Source: Selaginella moellendorffii
Taxonomy: Eukaryota; Streptophyta; Lycopodiopsida; Selaginellales; Selaginellaceae
DNA: 64,000 nucleotides
Direction: 5' to 3'
Assembly: GCF_000143415.4 (NCBI RefSeq)
Contig: NW_003314295.1
Span: forward strand, 1,659,950 to 1,723,949
The notes under the pieces are model-generated. The model did not search any database. It worked only from the letters and a program-made list of their open reading frames with translations, and had not been told where the DNA came from. Position 1 is the stretch's first letter, and each line of letters opens with the position of its first letter. Made by a program: the position numbers and the translations under genes. Shown in pieces: positions 31,771 through 41,772 of this stretch.

Positions 31771-32332
31771 ATGGAGCTCTCGTCCGAGCAGCTCCAGCGC
31801 AAGGTCGAGGCAGTCGAATTCGCCGCCGAGGAGCTCCTGATCGCCAGGCGCCAGGTAAATCTCCGAGAATGCGGCCGCGGAGAAGTTGATACCTCGATCG
31901 CAGCTTGTGGAGAGCGACAAATCGCGGAATGGGACGCGGGAGGCGCTCACGGCGCTGCGCAGGCAGGCGCGGACGTCCAAGAGCAGCGTCCTGAGCAGTG
32001 AGAGCGACGAGAAGATCTGCCGGACCTGTGGTGATTCCGATGGATCGCGCCCCGTCTGGAGCTTGTGCCCGGGGGCCGACGTCTTCGTACGCCTGCCCTT
32101 TCATCAAGTGCATTGCAATCTGGAAAGAGGTGGGACACTACTTTTTGGTATCCTTGATTGTTTTCTCATTTTTTTAGTGTTTCCAGCGCAAGTGGAGCTC
32201 GAGACAGACGTGAATCGATTGCAGAGCACTGTCAAGGAGAAGACGTTTCTTTTGTCTGAGAAAGGAGCCATCGCGGATGTGGTCAGCCCGAGCTTAGTGG
32301 AGAGCTTTGTCAAGCTCAAGGATCGGCATTGA
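31771..32332 (+). CDS. PDRG1-like / prefoldin-like subunit
   Basis: Three exons (31771-31854, 31904-32129, 32187-32332) join in phase for 151 residues. PDRG1 is a beta-type prefoldin-like subunit of the R2TP/prefoldin-like co-chaperone complex that helps assemble RNA polymerases and PIKK kinases. The two coiled-coil arms are visible: VEAVEFAAEELLIARRQ..ESDKSRNGTREALTALRRQ at the start and ELETDVNRLQSTVKEKTFLLSEKG at the end. Between them is a plant-type insert with CRTCG and PGADVFVRLPFHQVH, the strand region of the prefoldin fold. The first intron is only 49 bp; it is supported because splicing joins the helices in phase as in relatives. The second intron (57 bp) is in frame and open. Confidence 0.8.
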
Positions 32333-32408
32333 GTTAAGTTCTTCGCAATGCACAATAGTTATAGCGATCTCGTTTTGCGAGATTTACACTTACATTGTTT
32401 GATGGATC

Positions 32409-33350
32409 TCACTGGTCCGGGAAGAAGCCCAGTATCCACTCGTGATCGAAAAACTGCTCCAGCGTGAAGCGCTCCTCGGGCGACCTTGCGATCATGCACC
32501 GGATCAAGTCCGCCGCCAGGGGTGGTATGCAGTCCCACTTGAGCTCCCTCTGGATCTTATCGTCGCTCCTCGCAAACACCTCCATCATCCGCCGGTAGCT
32601 CAAGTTGTAGAACGGAGTCATCCCGGAGAGGCAAGTGTAGAGAACCATCCCGAGCCCGAAGACATCACTGGCGGTGGAGTATGATCCAGCGATGACAGAC
32701 TCGGGAGCCATGAATCCGGGGGTCCCGATTCCATCGCTGCTCCACGGCCAGCACGATCCAAAGTCGCCAAGTTTGATCTCGTACTTGTTGGTGGCGGCGG
32801 CGACGGCCGCGCCCGGAGTTGATGATCCAGCGCTCGCGGGCTTGACGAGAACGTTTCCCGGTTTGATATCGCAGTGGATCATCCCGCGGTCGTGGACTTG
32901 ATCCAGCGCGACGGCGACGTTGTAGACGACGGTGGCGGCCTCCTTCTCGCCCAGCCGCGTCTTGAGCTTGATCATGTCGGTGAGGCTGCAAGAGCACAGC
33001 TCCAGGACCAAGTGGCAGACCTCGTCGTCCATCTCGCCCACTACCATCTCGAAAATCTCCTCCTCGAGCTTGATCACGCCGGCGATGGCGCTCGCCATGG
33101 TTAAGGCCCGCGCTTCTTCCCTCCCGCGGCCATGGGCGATGGTCTTGACCGCGAAGGCCGCTCCATCGGATCTTCGCAGGGCTTGGAAGACGCCCTGGGA
33201 TCCATCACCGATGCGCAACTGGAGGGTGTATCTTTCGACCAGGCGCGGGTATTTGTGCCAGAGCTCGTCGTCTAGCTGCGAATTTCGGGGCCAGTGATCG
33301 ATGATCTTGCTCGCCCGCTCCAGATCCGTGTCACAAGCTCGCTTCGTCAT
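32409..33350 (-). CDS. Serine/threonine protein kinase, single exon
   Basis: An intronless 313-residue protein that is almost only kinase domain. Motifs: P-loop IGDGSQGVF (residues about 47-55), VAIK-type lysine in FAVKTI, HCDIKPGN catalytic loop, DFG in LGDFGS, and APE in FMAPESV. A short insert with Ser/Ala (SAGSSTPGAAVAAATNK) lies between HCDIKPGN and DFG. All catalytic residues are present, so it should be active. The HCD form (instead of HRD) and domain organisation resemble CDPK/PEPKR-like plant kinases without EF hands, but I cannot assign the subfamily. Its promoter is full of telomere-like repeats (33354-33448). Confidence 0.88.
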   Translation of the reverse strand: MTKRACDTDLERASKIIDHWPRNSQLDDELWHKYPRLVERYTLQLRIGDGSQGVFQALRRSDGAAFAVKTIAHGRGREEARALTMASAIAGVIKLEEEIFEMVVGEMDDEVCHLVLELCSCSLTDMIKLKTRLGEKEAATVVYNVAVALDQVHDRGMIHCDIKPGNVLVKPASAGSSTPGAAVAAATNKYEIKLGDFGSCWPWSSDGIGTPGFMAPESVIAGSYSTASDVFGLGMVLYTCLSGMTPFYNLSYRRMMEVFARSDDKIQRELKWDCIPPLAADLIRCMIARSPEERFTLEQFFDHEWILGFFPDQ

Positions 33351-33353
33351 GAA

Positions 33354-33448
33354 ATTAGGGTTAAGCTATCGAAAAATTAGGGTTAGGGCGGTAGGAAGTA
33401 AAAGATTTTTTAACAAAAGGAAAGTTAGTTTGGGTTAGGGTTAGGGTA
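33354..33448. repeat. Telomere-like / telo-box cluster in the kinase leader
   Basis: Copies of TTAGGG occur at about 33355-33362, 33377-33388 and 33432-33447, immediately upstream of the minus-strand kinase ATG. On the coding strand they read AACCCTAACCCTAA, the telo-box sequence found in many plant promoters and leaders. Confidence 0.6.
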
Positions 33449-33941
33449 GAGGTAAAAGGTGAAGATTTTGTGGGATATTTTCTTATTATGAATTATCAAA
33501 CGTGTTTCATGTTTCCCACTGAGAAGGGCATATGCTCCCACGAGATTCTCCGTCGCGACACTGCCACGTCCGTCCCTCAAACGGAGCACATGTCATTTGG
33601 CCTCGTGGATTTCAAGGCGAGGCGAGCGAGTGCGTGCGAGTGCGTTTATATTCTTTCGTGTCCACCATTTCATCGCATCCATCCATCCATCCCCACCCCA
33701 TTTAGGTCTAGCGCTACCTTTCTTCCATCGCTTTCTTGGGTCGATCTATTGGAAGGCGGCCGCTCTCACAACCGGATCGATCGACCGGCGCCTGGAATTT
33801 TACTTTTGGGGCTTTCTCTGAGGTAAGATCTTTTTCTTGTTCTCTCTCTCTCTCTTTCTCTGTCGTTCTCTCTCGGGGCTTTGGCTTTTGGAACTTTTGC
33901 TTAATGCTGCTTGCTACTGGCTCCTCTAGGGAAATGCGAAG

Positions 33942-34922
33942 ATGGTCCTCGAGGCAAGGGAGTTGCAATTCAGGAAATTGCTAACGGGGGATGCTGGTTT
34001 CAACGATTCGGCCACACTCTCGCTTCTTCCGCCCAGCCAAGTGAGTTCTCCTCAGCTGGAAGTTCCTCTGGAGAGACCTTTGACTCATGCTGCTCCACTT
34101 GTAAATGGCGCAAGGTAGAGAACGTTTTTTTTTTCTTTCTTTGTTTCTTTTCCTTTCATGGATGATGGATTGGAGCTCATATTTGTTTGACTTTGTAGGC
34201 CGAAGCACCAGCTTACGATCTTCTACGCGGGTTGTGTCAACGTTTATGACGATATCCCTGAAGATAAGGTGTGTTCCACTTGTGAAACTTCTCTCGTGTC
34301 TTACACGAGTTTTTCTTCAGGCTCATGCGATCATGCTCCTGGCTGGGAATTCAGCCACTGGAAACGCGAGTCAGATTCTGGGATCCTTGGCATCCTTGCA
34401 AGCCCCGTCTGCAAACCATGCCGGCTTTCCCGAGCCGGCTCACAAAGTTCGTAAGTTACAGCAGGGATTGGCAGCTCCATCGCAGGCCGGTTTGCTTCTA
34501 AGCCTCAACTTTGGCGGCCGCGCAAGTGGAGGAAACTTTAACCCCGGCATTCCCAAGATCTCGTGTCCTCCAGTTCCAGCTCAAGGTACACACAGCTTTT
34601 CTTTTTCCTTGTTCATGTTCTAATTTGTTTCTATCTTTTACTTTGTCGCAGTGCTTCCACAAGCGAGGAAGGCTTCTCTAACTCGGTTCCTCCAGAGGCG
34701 TAAAGAGAGGTAAAAACGTAGAGCAGTGATTTGCTTTTTGCGAGCATTTGCTTATGCGTGAAGGGAGAAATTCTTTGCAGAGTTCTCCAGCAGTCTATGG
34801 AGTCCGTCAAGGATGACAAAACCAGCAGCGAGTTTTCCGTGAAGAATCAGGACTGCGCGTCCGCTCAGGAAGAAAATTCCGCCCTCAAGAAAGAAACCTC
34901 GGTGGGATCTATCGAAGCTTGA
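33942..34922 (+). CDS. JAZ/TIFY jasmonate-signalling repressor
   Basis: Five coding exons (33942-34114, 34199-34268, 34321-34585, 34652-34709, 34781-34922) join in phase to give 235 residues. JAZ proteins bind MYC-type factors and the co-repressor system, and are degraded through COI1 on hormone binding. Seen: an N-terminal conserved start (MVLEARELQFRKLL), the TIFY/ZIM domain at about residues 58-90 (QLTIFYAGCVNVYDDIPED then AIMLLAG), and the Jas domain in exon 4 (LPQARKASLTRFLQRRKER) at about residues 170-190. The Jas degron has Q where the usual LPIAR has I, and the trailing PY is absent. An intron in the leader ends at CTCCTCTAG just before the ATG. An upstream ATG at 33934 is in another frame. 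Confidence 0.93.
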
Positions 34923-35647
34923 ACCTCTAAACTTTATACTACGTATATACTTTTTCTAACTCCCAACTTAATTTCTGTAAAAACAAAGCTTAAAGAGAAA
35001 AGTTGAAAAAAATGAAGAAAAGGTAGAAAAAAAACTTAAAAAGAAATAGATTTAGGTGACTTTGTGTATCGTCAATTTTTTGGTTCTCGACTTAGAAATC
35101 ATGGGAACTTCAAAGTTATTGTTTGATCGATTGCAGGCCATGGTATTTGCTTAGCTTGCAAGACATGGTTTGGTTTGTATTGTTCGTTTGTTTGCCTTTG
35201 ATTAGAAGATACATACAAAGGAGAAAGAACAAACCAGTGGGCAGTGGGCAGCCGTACGCTCTGACTGATTGGCCGCCTGGCCCAGAATGGCTGAGCCGTG
35301 GGCGTACGGTCGCGAAAGCCAATCACTTTGGCTTTGGAATTTTAGTGTTTTTATCCAGTCTGGCGATGGTGGCTTTGCTGCCTGCCAGGGGACTGCGCCA
35401 AAGATTTGTGCGCGCAGCGATTTCAATGCGCGATTTCTTCCTCCAGTGATCGATGCTCGCTCCTCTGACCGGCGGCGCCGCGAAGAACAGGCTCTCTGGC
35501 GCGGTCGTGCGACGGGAACAGGGGATTCGGGGATTCGCGGTCGCGATTTTGGTAGGGTTTGTGTTCTGTGCATGCGGTGGTTCCCACGAGCGAAATTTCG
35601 GAGATTTGGCTCCGGATTGCTCGGATTTGTAGCCTAGCTCGCGAGCG
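34923..35647. other. Spacer between the JAZ and kelch genes
   Basis: 3' untranslated end of the JAZ gene, then the promoter of the kelch gene. A plus-strand frame at 35123-35449 has no recognisable content. Nothing else is seen. Confidence 0.5.
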
Positions 35648-38368
35648 ATGGAGGCGCCGCATCCTTCAGCTCATCACAGCAATCGGCATGAAGGGAAGCG
35701 GGACTGGTTTGGATTGTTCTCGAGCTTCCGGCACGTCTCCAAGGTAAATCTTGCTGCTAGCCTTGCATTGCAATGCGAGACTATTCTTCTTTATTTTCGC
35801 TGTAGCATCATGAGGACTCTCTCAGCCTCTCCAGCACTCCTTCCCCTGACGGAGGCCTACAATGCCTTGGAAATCGTGGCGGAGACGAGAAGCTCGAAGA
35901 CATCGTGGAGAATAGGAATTGGACGGCGATCCAGCCGTCTGGATTCCGGCCTCAAGCTCGCCGTAACGTAAGTTTGAGCTACATTTTGGCGAGAGGAATC
36001 ACTCACGGTGGTTTCTTGGTTCTTCTTCTTTAGCACGCAACGACAGTGATAGGAAGGAAGATGATCGTTGTTGGTGGTGAAACGGATAATAGAAAGCTCA
36101 ACGATGTACACGTAAGTTGGAAACACACTTTCGGATGATGATAAATATTTCCTTGCTGGCTGTGTTTTAGATGCTTCACCTGGGAAAATTGACATGGTCC
36201 GAGCTTGGATCATCTGTAATAACAAAACCTTCGCAACAGCTTCCACCGTGTAGCGGCCACAGCCTGGTACAAACACTTGAGATATTCTTCCTTGATCTAT
36301 CATTTATTTACAGATTGCGTGGGGGAAAACTGTTCTCTTGGTTGGAGGAGATATGGACCTTGACACTGACAAAGTCACAGGTTCGATAGCTACGTTCTCG
36401 AAGAATTCTATGACCTTTCCCTTGTTACAGTTTGGTCGTTTGACCTCGAGACAGAACACTGGACTAAAGTCCATGCGAAAGGCGACGTTCCCGTAAGTTA
36501 AGTGAGCTGTCTCACACAGCACTGACGAAACTGTGCAGGCAGCACGGAGTGGTCAAACTGTAAGTCGTGCCGGCTCTATTTTGGTCATGTTTGGAGGCCA
36601 AGATGCAAGAGGCCGCATGCTAAATGATCTTCACGTTTTGGATCTCAAGTCACTCATATGGCTTCCCTTGCTTACAAGGTAGGCTACATGTTTTACGCAT
36701 ATGCTGCTACCACTTTTTTGCTGTTTCTCTCAGTGGCAAAGGACCATCACCACGGGCCCGACATGTTGCTGGCATGTATGATGATCGTTACCTTCTTGTG
36801 TTTGGCGGTTCGACGAAGACAAAAGTCTCAAATGATCTCTATGCACTTGACTTTGAAACTGTACGTATGTCATACGGCATTCCCATCCTCTGATATCCGT
36901 TTTGCAGATGGTGTGGTCTCGCCTAAAGCCAGGAGGATGTAGTCCATCTCCTAGGACGGGCAGCTCTGGCGTCCTTGTGAATAACAAATGGTACATTACG
37001 GGCGGAGCTCAGCGTGGAACCAGTACGGTTTTTTTGTGGCTTTTCATCCGGTCTAATATTATGTCTCAGGAGTTGCTGAAACTATAGCACTTGATATTCC
37101 CAAAATGTCATGGATGAACGCTATGAGGAGTTCGCTGGATTCTGTTGCCAGTAATCAGGTACAGGGTTTTGTATTTGTCTCTGTAGTAAAGTTCTTTTTG
37201 TTTTCCTGCATGCACAGGGACTGAGCCTTGTTGTAGTTCAAAAAAAAGACAGGACTTTTCTTGTTACCTTTGGCGGAAGCGGTGCGAAATCTAGGAGCAA
37301 CGAGGTTCGTGCTTATTATAATCACCTTCCGTCCTCTCGTGACATTAGAAATCGTAGGTGCAAGTGTTGTACATTGCATCAGGGGAGCAAAGGGAAGACA
37401 ATGACATTTTTCATGGCAGCAACGGACGTACGTCACCGAGAGATCCGCTTGTACCTTCTGCAGCTCACAATGCTGTGAGCCCCACGAATCAGCGCCCGAC
37501 CGTCCTCTCTCGGCTTCTAGACTCTCCCTCCCCGGAAGCTGTTCCTGGTCTTGTTCCGCTGCGCCAGATACACTCTCAGGCTCATCAAAGTTACAAGGCA
37601 GGCGAGAAGGTTCTTAACGACAACGTAAGCACCGAAAAGATGGTCTTCATGTTCTTCAGTAATACCGATGCAGGCTTTTGTGTCAGGTTTCGTATGGCGA
37701 AGAAGAACCCGAGTCGCCGGATGCACACGACACCGTGACTAAGGAACCTCAGTCGCCACGCCCCGTGGAGCAGCACGAGACTTCCGTGGACGCCGACGTG
37801 AAGTGCGATTCCGATTCTCAGTCGGACGAGATCGAAGATGTTGGCTCGGAAGAGATACTCAAAGAAAAGCTTGCATTGGCGGTGAAGAAGAATCTCCTGA
37901 CCGAGGCAGAGCTCGAAGCAGTGCAGCAAGAAAAGGACGAGCTGGAGAAGAAGCTGAACCTTGCAACCAGGAGCCAGCAATCCGCCGAAGCAAAGCTCGG
38001 CCTGGTAACGAGGGAGGTGGAAGGGCTGAGAAGAAAGCTCGAGGCGTCGGAGCTCGTCCAAGAAGAGTCCAACAGCCTTTCCAACATCGTCCACTCTGAG
38101 AATTTAAGGCTGGAACACGACCTCTCGTTTCTAAAGGCGGTGCTCGAGGAGACTCAAAAGGTAACTTTCATTGCGGCATAGCTGAGCTTTCTCTTTATGA
38201 TCACGTTGTAGGAGTTACATTCCACTCGAGGAGTCCTGGCCAGCGAGCGCACAAGAGCCTTTCAACTACAGGTTCGTTCGTTTTCTCACATTTTTGTTGT
38301 CACTCATTCATACGGGGACTGCCTGTCAGGTTGAATTGTTCGAGTTGAAACAGACGCTACAATCATGA
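35648..38368 (+). CDS. Kelch-repeat protein with C-terminal coiled coil
   Basis: Fifteen small exons, starting 35648-35743 and 35806 onward, join in phase to the TGA at 38366-38368 and encode roughly 650 residues. The middle holds six or so kelch blades: MIVVGGETDNRKLNDVH, VLLVGGDMD, ILVMFGGQDARGRMLNDLHVLDL, YLLVFGGSTKTKVSNDLYALD, WYITGGAQRG and FLVTFGGSGAKSRSNE. After an acidic linker comes a long coiled coil (KEKLALAVKKNLLTEAELEAVQQEKDELEKKLNLA...). This layout matches plant kelch proteins related to ACBP4/5, but the acyl-CoA-binding domain is absent, as in the Arabidopsis At5g04420-like group. A scaffold role is likely. Exon boundaries often fall at blade edges. Confidence 0.85.
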
Positions 38369-38462
38369 GCGCGACTAAACCAATTTGTACATATGGTTTT
38401 TTTGACGTATGGAAGGTTCTCTTCGGCATTTATAGACAAGTACTACGGTTGTTGTTTACAGT

Positions 38463-39875
38463 TCACGCTCTCACCTTCCTAGAGAAGACGACGTACATTG
38501 GATCCGTTCTTCCGGGATTTGGCGATATATCCAAGGCCTGAAAGAAAACTCTGGCAACGTTGACGAGAAGAAAGGCAGGCTTGGTTTTTCAAGTACCTCG
38601 GCTGGTTCGTATCGTCCAGCGTAATGGAAGTAAGCACCAACAATCCAGACGTGATCCACGTCCCCAGTTGCCGTCCACACGGAGACTGCCTTCGTCCAGA
38701 AGCATCGATTCGAGAAACTAGAGGCAGCGGCGAGAGTTATCTTATCCGAAAGCAGGCGAGGCACGTACCTCAAGCAGGCTAAACCTCCGGGCTTAAGTAC
38801 GCGATTCATCTCCTTGAAGACATCAATGGGCTTGCTCAAGTAGTCCACACTGACCTGTGAAGGAAAAGAGAGATGGAATAAAGCGAGGAGCCAGGCACAC
38901 GGAGAAAGAACGAAGGAAAAGCAACCTGGAAAAGAGGCCAAGCAGCTTTACCGTGTTTGTAATCACGTCGAAGGAATTGTCCTCATAAGGTAGGCGAGGA
39001 TTCTGGTTTAGATCTTGCACCAAGTACTCTGTTAGCACCTGCGAAAGAAAAGAGAATATATATATATATAAGCTCTCGAGAAACGAGGTGAAAGATTTTT
39101 CTATTCTAAAGGAGCTGGAAAGGAGCGAACGGAAGAACGAACAAAAAAATAAAGCCTGGACCTTACTGGGTTCCGTTTGAGCTCTTCCTCGTTTAGTCCT
39201 TGTCCGGCGATGCGTTGCTGTGCGTAGTTCTTGGGATAGTGGCTAACCTGTGAGTCAGATCGTCATGGCCTAGCGAAACAAAAAGAAACGAAAAAAAATT
39301 CGAAAGAAAGCGAAGAAAATCTCGCGTACCCAGCTGCTACACATGTCTAGCAACGCCACGCCGGGAGTGTTGCTTGGTGGGAACACTGTTGCGTAGTATT
39401 TAGTGAGCGCCTGGATCGCAGCGTCGTCAATGTGAGTGACGAATCTGGGCGTGGAGTAGAAGAGCGTGTCTGGTGATCTTGAGAAACAAAGAACGTCTTC
39501 CATGTTAGCGAGAGCATTAGCTATCAATGTGGAGCTTACTCGTCATAACGCTGGAAATCTTCCTTCTTGAAGGGGAATTCCTCCGGCCACACCACGTTTC
39601 TTAGAATCTGGCGAGAAGGGGGAGAAATCCTGTGGAGATCGATCGAAATATCCGGGAATTCTTACCTCCTCTGCCTCGGATCTCTTCTTGGACCTGGCGG
39701 CAAACGCTGGATCCCCGCCCTGCGGCTCCATGATTCCAGCCGCCGCCGCTGCGGCGCCGAGCAGCGCCCGGCGCAGGAATCTCGGCGCTAGAGACGCGCT
39801 AGCTCGAGAGGATGGCGTCGGCGACCTAGAACAAACGCTGCGCCACCGGTAGCTCGCAGTCACAGCTGCCGCCAT
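38463..39875 (-). CDS. Plastid-type SAM methyltransferase-like protein
   Basis: Eight exons (39666-39875, 39540-39607, 39330-39477, 39167-39247, 38952-39038, 38769-38854, 38597-38717, 38463-38537) join in phase for 291 residues. The first 45 residues are basic and Ser/Ala-rich, like a plastid transit peptide (RFLRRALLGAAAAAAG). Then FYSTPRFVTHIDDAAIQALTKYY, a motif-I-like LLDMCSSWVSHYP in a degenerate form, a VQDLN strand, FDVITNTVSVDYLSKPIDVFKEMNRVLKPGG and a C-terminal LDISPNPGRTDPMYVVFSRK. Plant homologues are annotated as SAM-dependent methyltransferase-like proteins of unknown substrate. Motif I lacks a clear GxGxG, so activity is uncertain. The last short intron (38538-38596) must be removed to obtain the conserved C-terminus. 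Confidence 0.82.
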
Positions 39876-41772
39876 AGCTCCCTGACCTGATACGTGGCAG
39901 GGATTATTCGATGCCCGGAATATGCTTCCGGTTTGAAAAATCAAGGCCAACAGTTTGATTTTTTAACTGTCATGCCCCGTTAGATATTGTACTCATTTCG
40001 AGAATAGAAGATCAAGTTCTAAATTTTCTGGTGAGCTGTGCCGACCAATGCCAACGTGCTTGATCATAAATTTAGTCATTTTCATAGTATTAGTAATATG
40101 TTTTAAGAGCACCAAATGCCTGGTGGTGAGTGTGAAGAAAGTTTCCGCCGGAATTCTAAGGAGTGGTGGTTTTAAAACTTGCAATCTTCTCATATTCTTC
40201 TCGTTCTGTGATCGCCTCATCTTCATCTCGTCTAGTTCAATGAATGCAAAGCTTGACAAATTCAGATTGACTTAGCATAGTTAACGTGTTCCTTGGGAAG
40301 ATTTAGGAGCAAGCCAAAAAATGGTGGTCGTGCTGATGGTGATAAAGCGACCACCGCATGAAGAAACATTGGAATTGCATTTGTCAAAGAGGGCGCAACT
40401 TAGGGCCCCCCAAACTCAAACAAAAAGGGTGGTTTTGTCAAAGGAGATTGAATTGAAACGCTTTTGTTTTTGCAAAGAAGGAGAAGTAGCTGTTCTTCTG
40501 CTGTGCTCCCCAAAAAAGGCATTGAATGGAGACAATGACATATATAATGGCTAGAATTACAAAATCTGCTGCACTCACTTGCCAATGCCACCCACCCCAA
40601 GCCAACCAGAGGAGAGGAAAAACCAACACATTGGGGCCAGCCCCAAAAAGAGAGAAGCCCTAGAAACCTGCAGCAACAAAAGGCCATCCTCCCATAAAGA
40701 TCATTCAACTCCCCTTTGCAACAAACTCTGTACTCTTGTGTGCTCCTTTCTTGTGTGTGCTGTAGGGTGGCATGGGTGCAACATGTAAGTGGGACATGCA
40801 TTACAGAATCTTGTTCCCCACTGTTGATCAAGGATTAAGGCGAGTGTAACAAAATTCCATGGAATCTATGACGAGCTCGTGAGGTGTGTGTATACACGCA
40901 CACGACACGCTAGAATGAAGGGTATATTTGTACACGACATAGTTGCTTCCAGGGAGGATGTCAATCTTCGTGGAGCCCGCGAGAACACAAAAAGTAGGAA
41001 AGAAAAAAGTGAGGAAAGAGAAAAGGTGGCGAGGTTTCACCGGGCCAAATCGCCAAAAGCTGGGAAGGCGAGAATAAAAAAAACAAGATTACCTCTCCAT
41101 AATTCCCGCTAGTTCAAACACGTACGGAGAGCCCGGCCTGCCGTACACCTGGCCACCCAGTTTAACTCTTCACGGCTATGGCGGCTCTCTTTGTTCCGGG
41201 GGGTGTGTGTGATATTTTGGCGAGCGCAGCGCTTGGAGAGCGCGCCCTGGCTCCTGGAGCCCATGCCGCGCGCTAGGGTTTGATGGCGGATGGATGCGCG
41301 CTGTGGCGATCGGCGGTGGCAGGAGTGGCAGCAGCGGCGCGGCATCGTCTAGGTTTGCGAGCTGCCAGATTTTGGCACATTGCAGGGAGCTGGGGCTGGG
41401 AATCGCGGCGCGCGGTCGCGAATCGCGAGCGCTAGAGCGGGGATCGAGCGAGGTCAAACAATGGAGGAGCATTCTTGGTTTTACTTGTCGGGGTAGGATT
41501 CCAATGCGGCACGGGTCAACGCATCGCAAGTGGATTTTGGGGGCGATCCGGGGCCCGGATCGGGGATAGGACCGGGATTACCGTGTGCCGTGCTCGCGGG
41601 GTGATGAAATCCCCCGGGAGTCGGCGATCGATCGAGGCAGCGGCAGTGGCAGAGTGGTGTAGCTCTTCTTCGTAGCTGATAGCGCGACTCACGAGGCAAT
41701 GGGATCACAGATCTAGCAGGACAGGTGCCCGGACGGGGAATGTGCGCAATTCTGGGGAGATAGGGGGCTATC
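39876..41772. other. Gene-free region between divergent genes
   Basis: About 1.9 kb between the methyltransferase-like start (minus) and the receptor kinase start (plus). It has one P1BS-like GAATATGC at 39918-39925, 43 bp before the methyltransferase ATG. A 143-residue minus frame at 40400-40831 is Cys-rich but has no domain or splice support. The GC-rich part after 41,200 is probably the receptor-kinase leader. Confidence 0.5.

Noticed and set aside
38471-38717. Longer C-terminal open frame of the methyltransferase-like gene without the last intron
   Set aside because: It gives a Ser/Pro-rich unrelated tail, whereas splicing 38538-38596 gives the family ending.
40400-40831. 143-codon Cys-rich minus frame
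   Set aside because: No signal peptide, regular cysteine spacing, or homologous words; lies in probable leader/promoter DNA.
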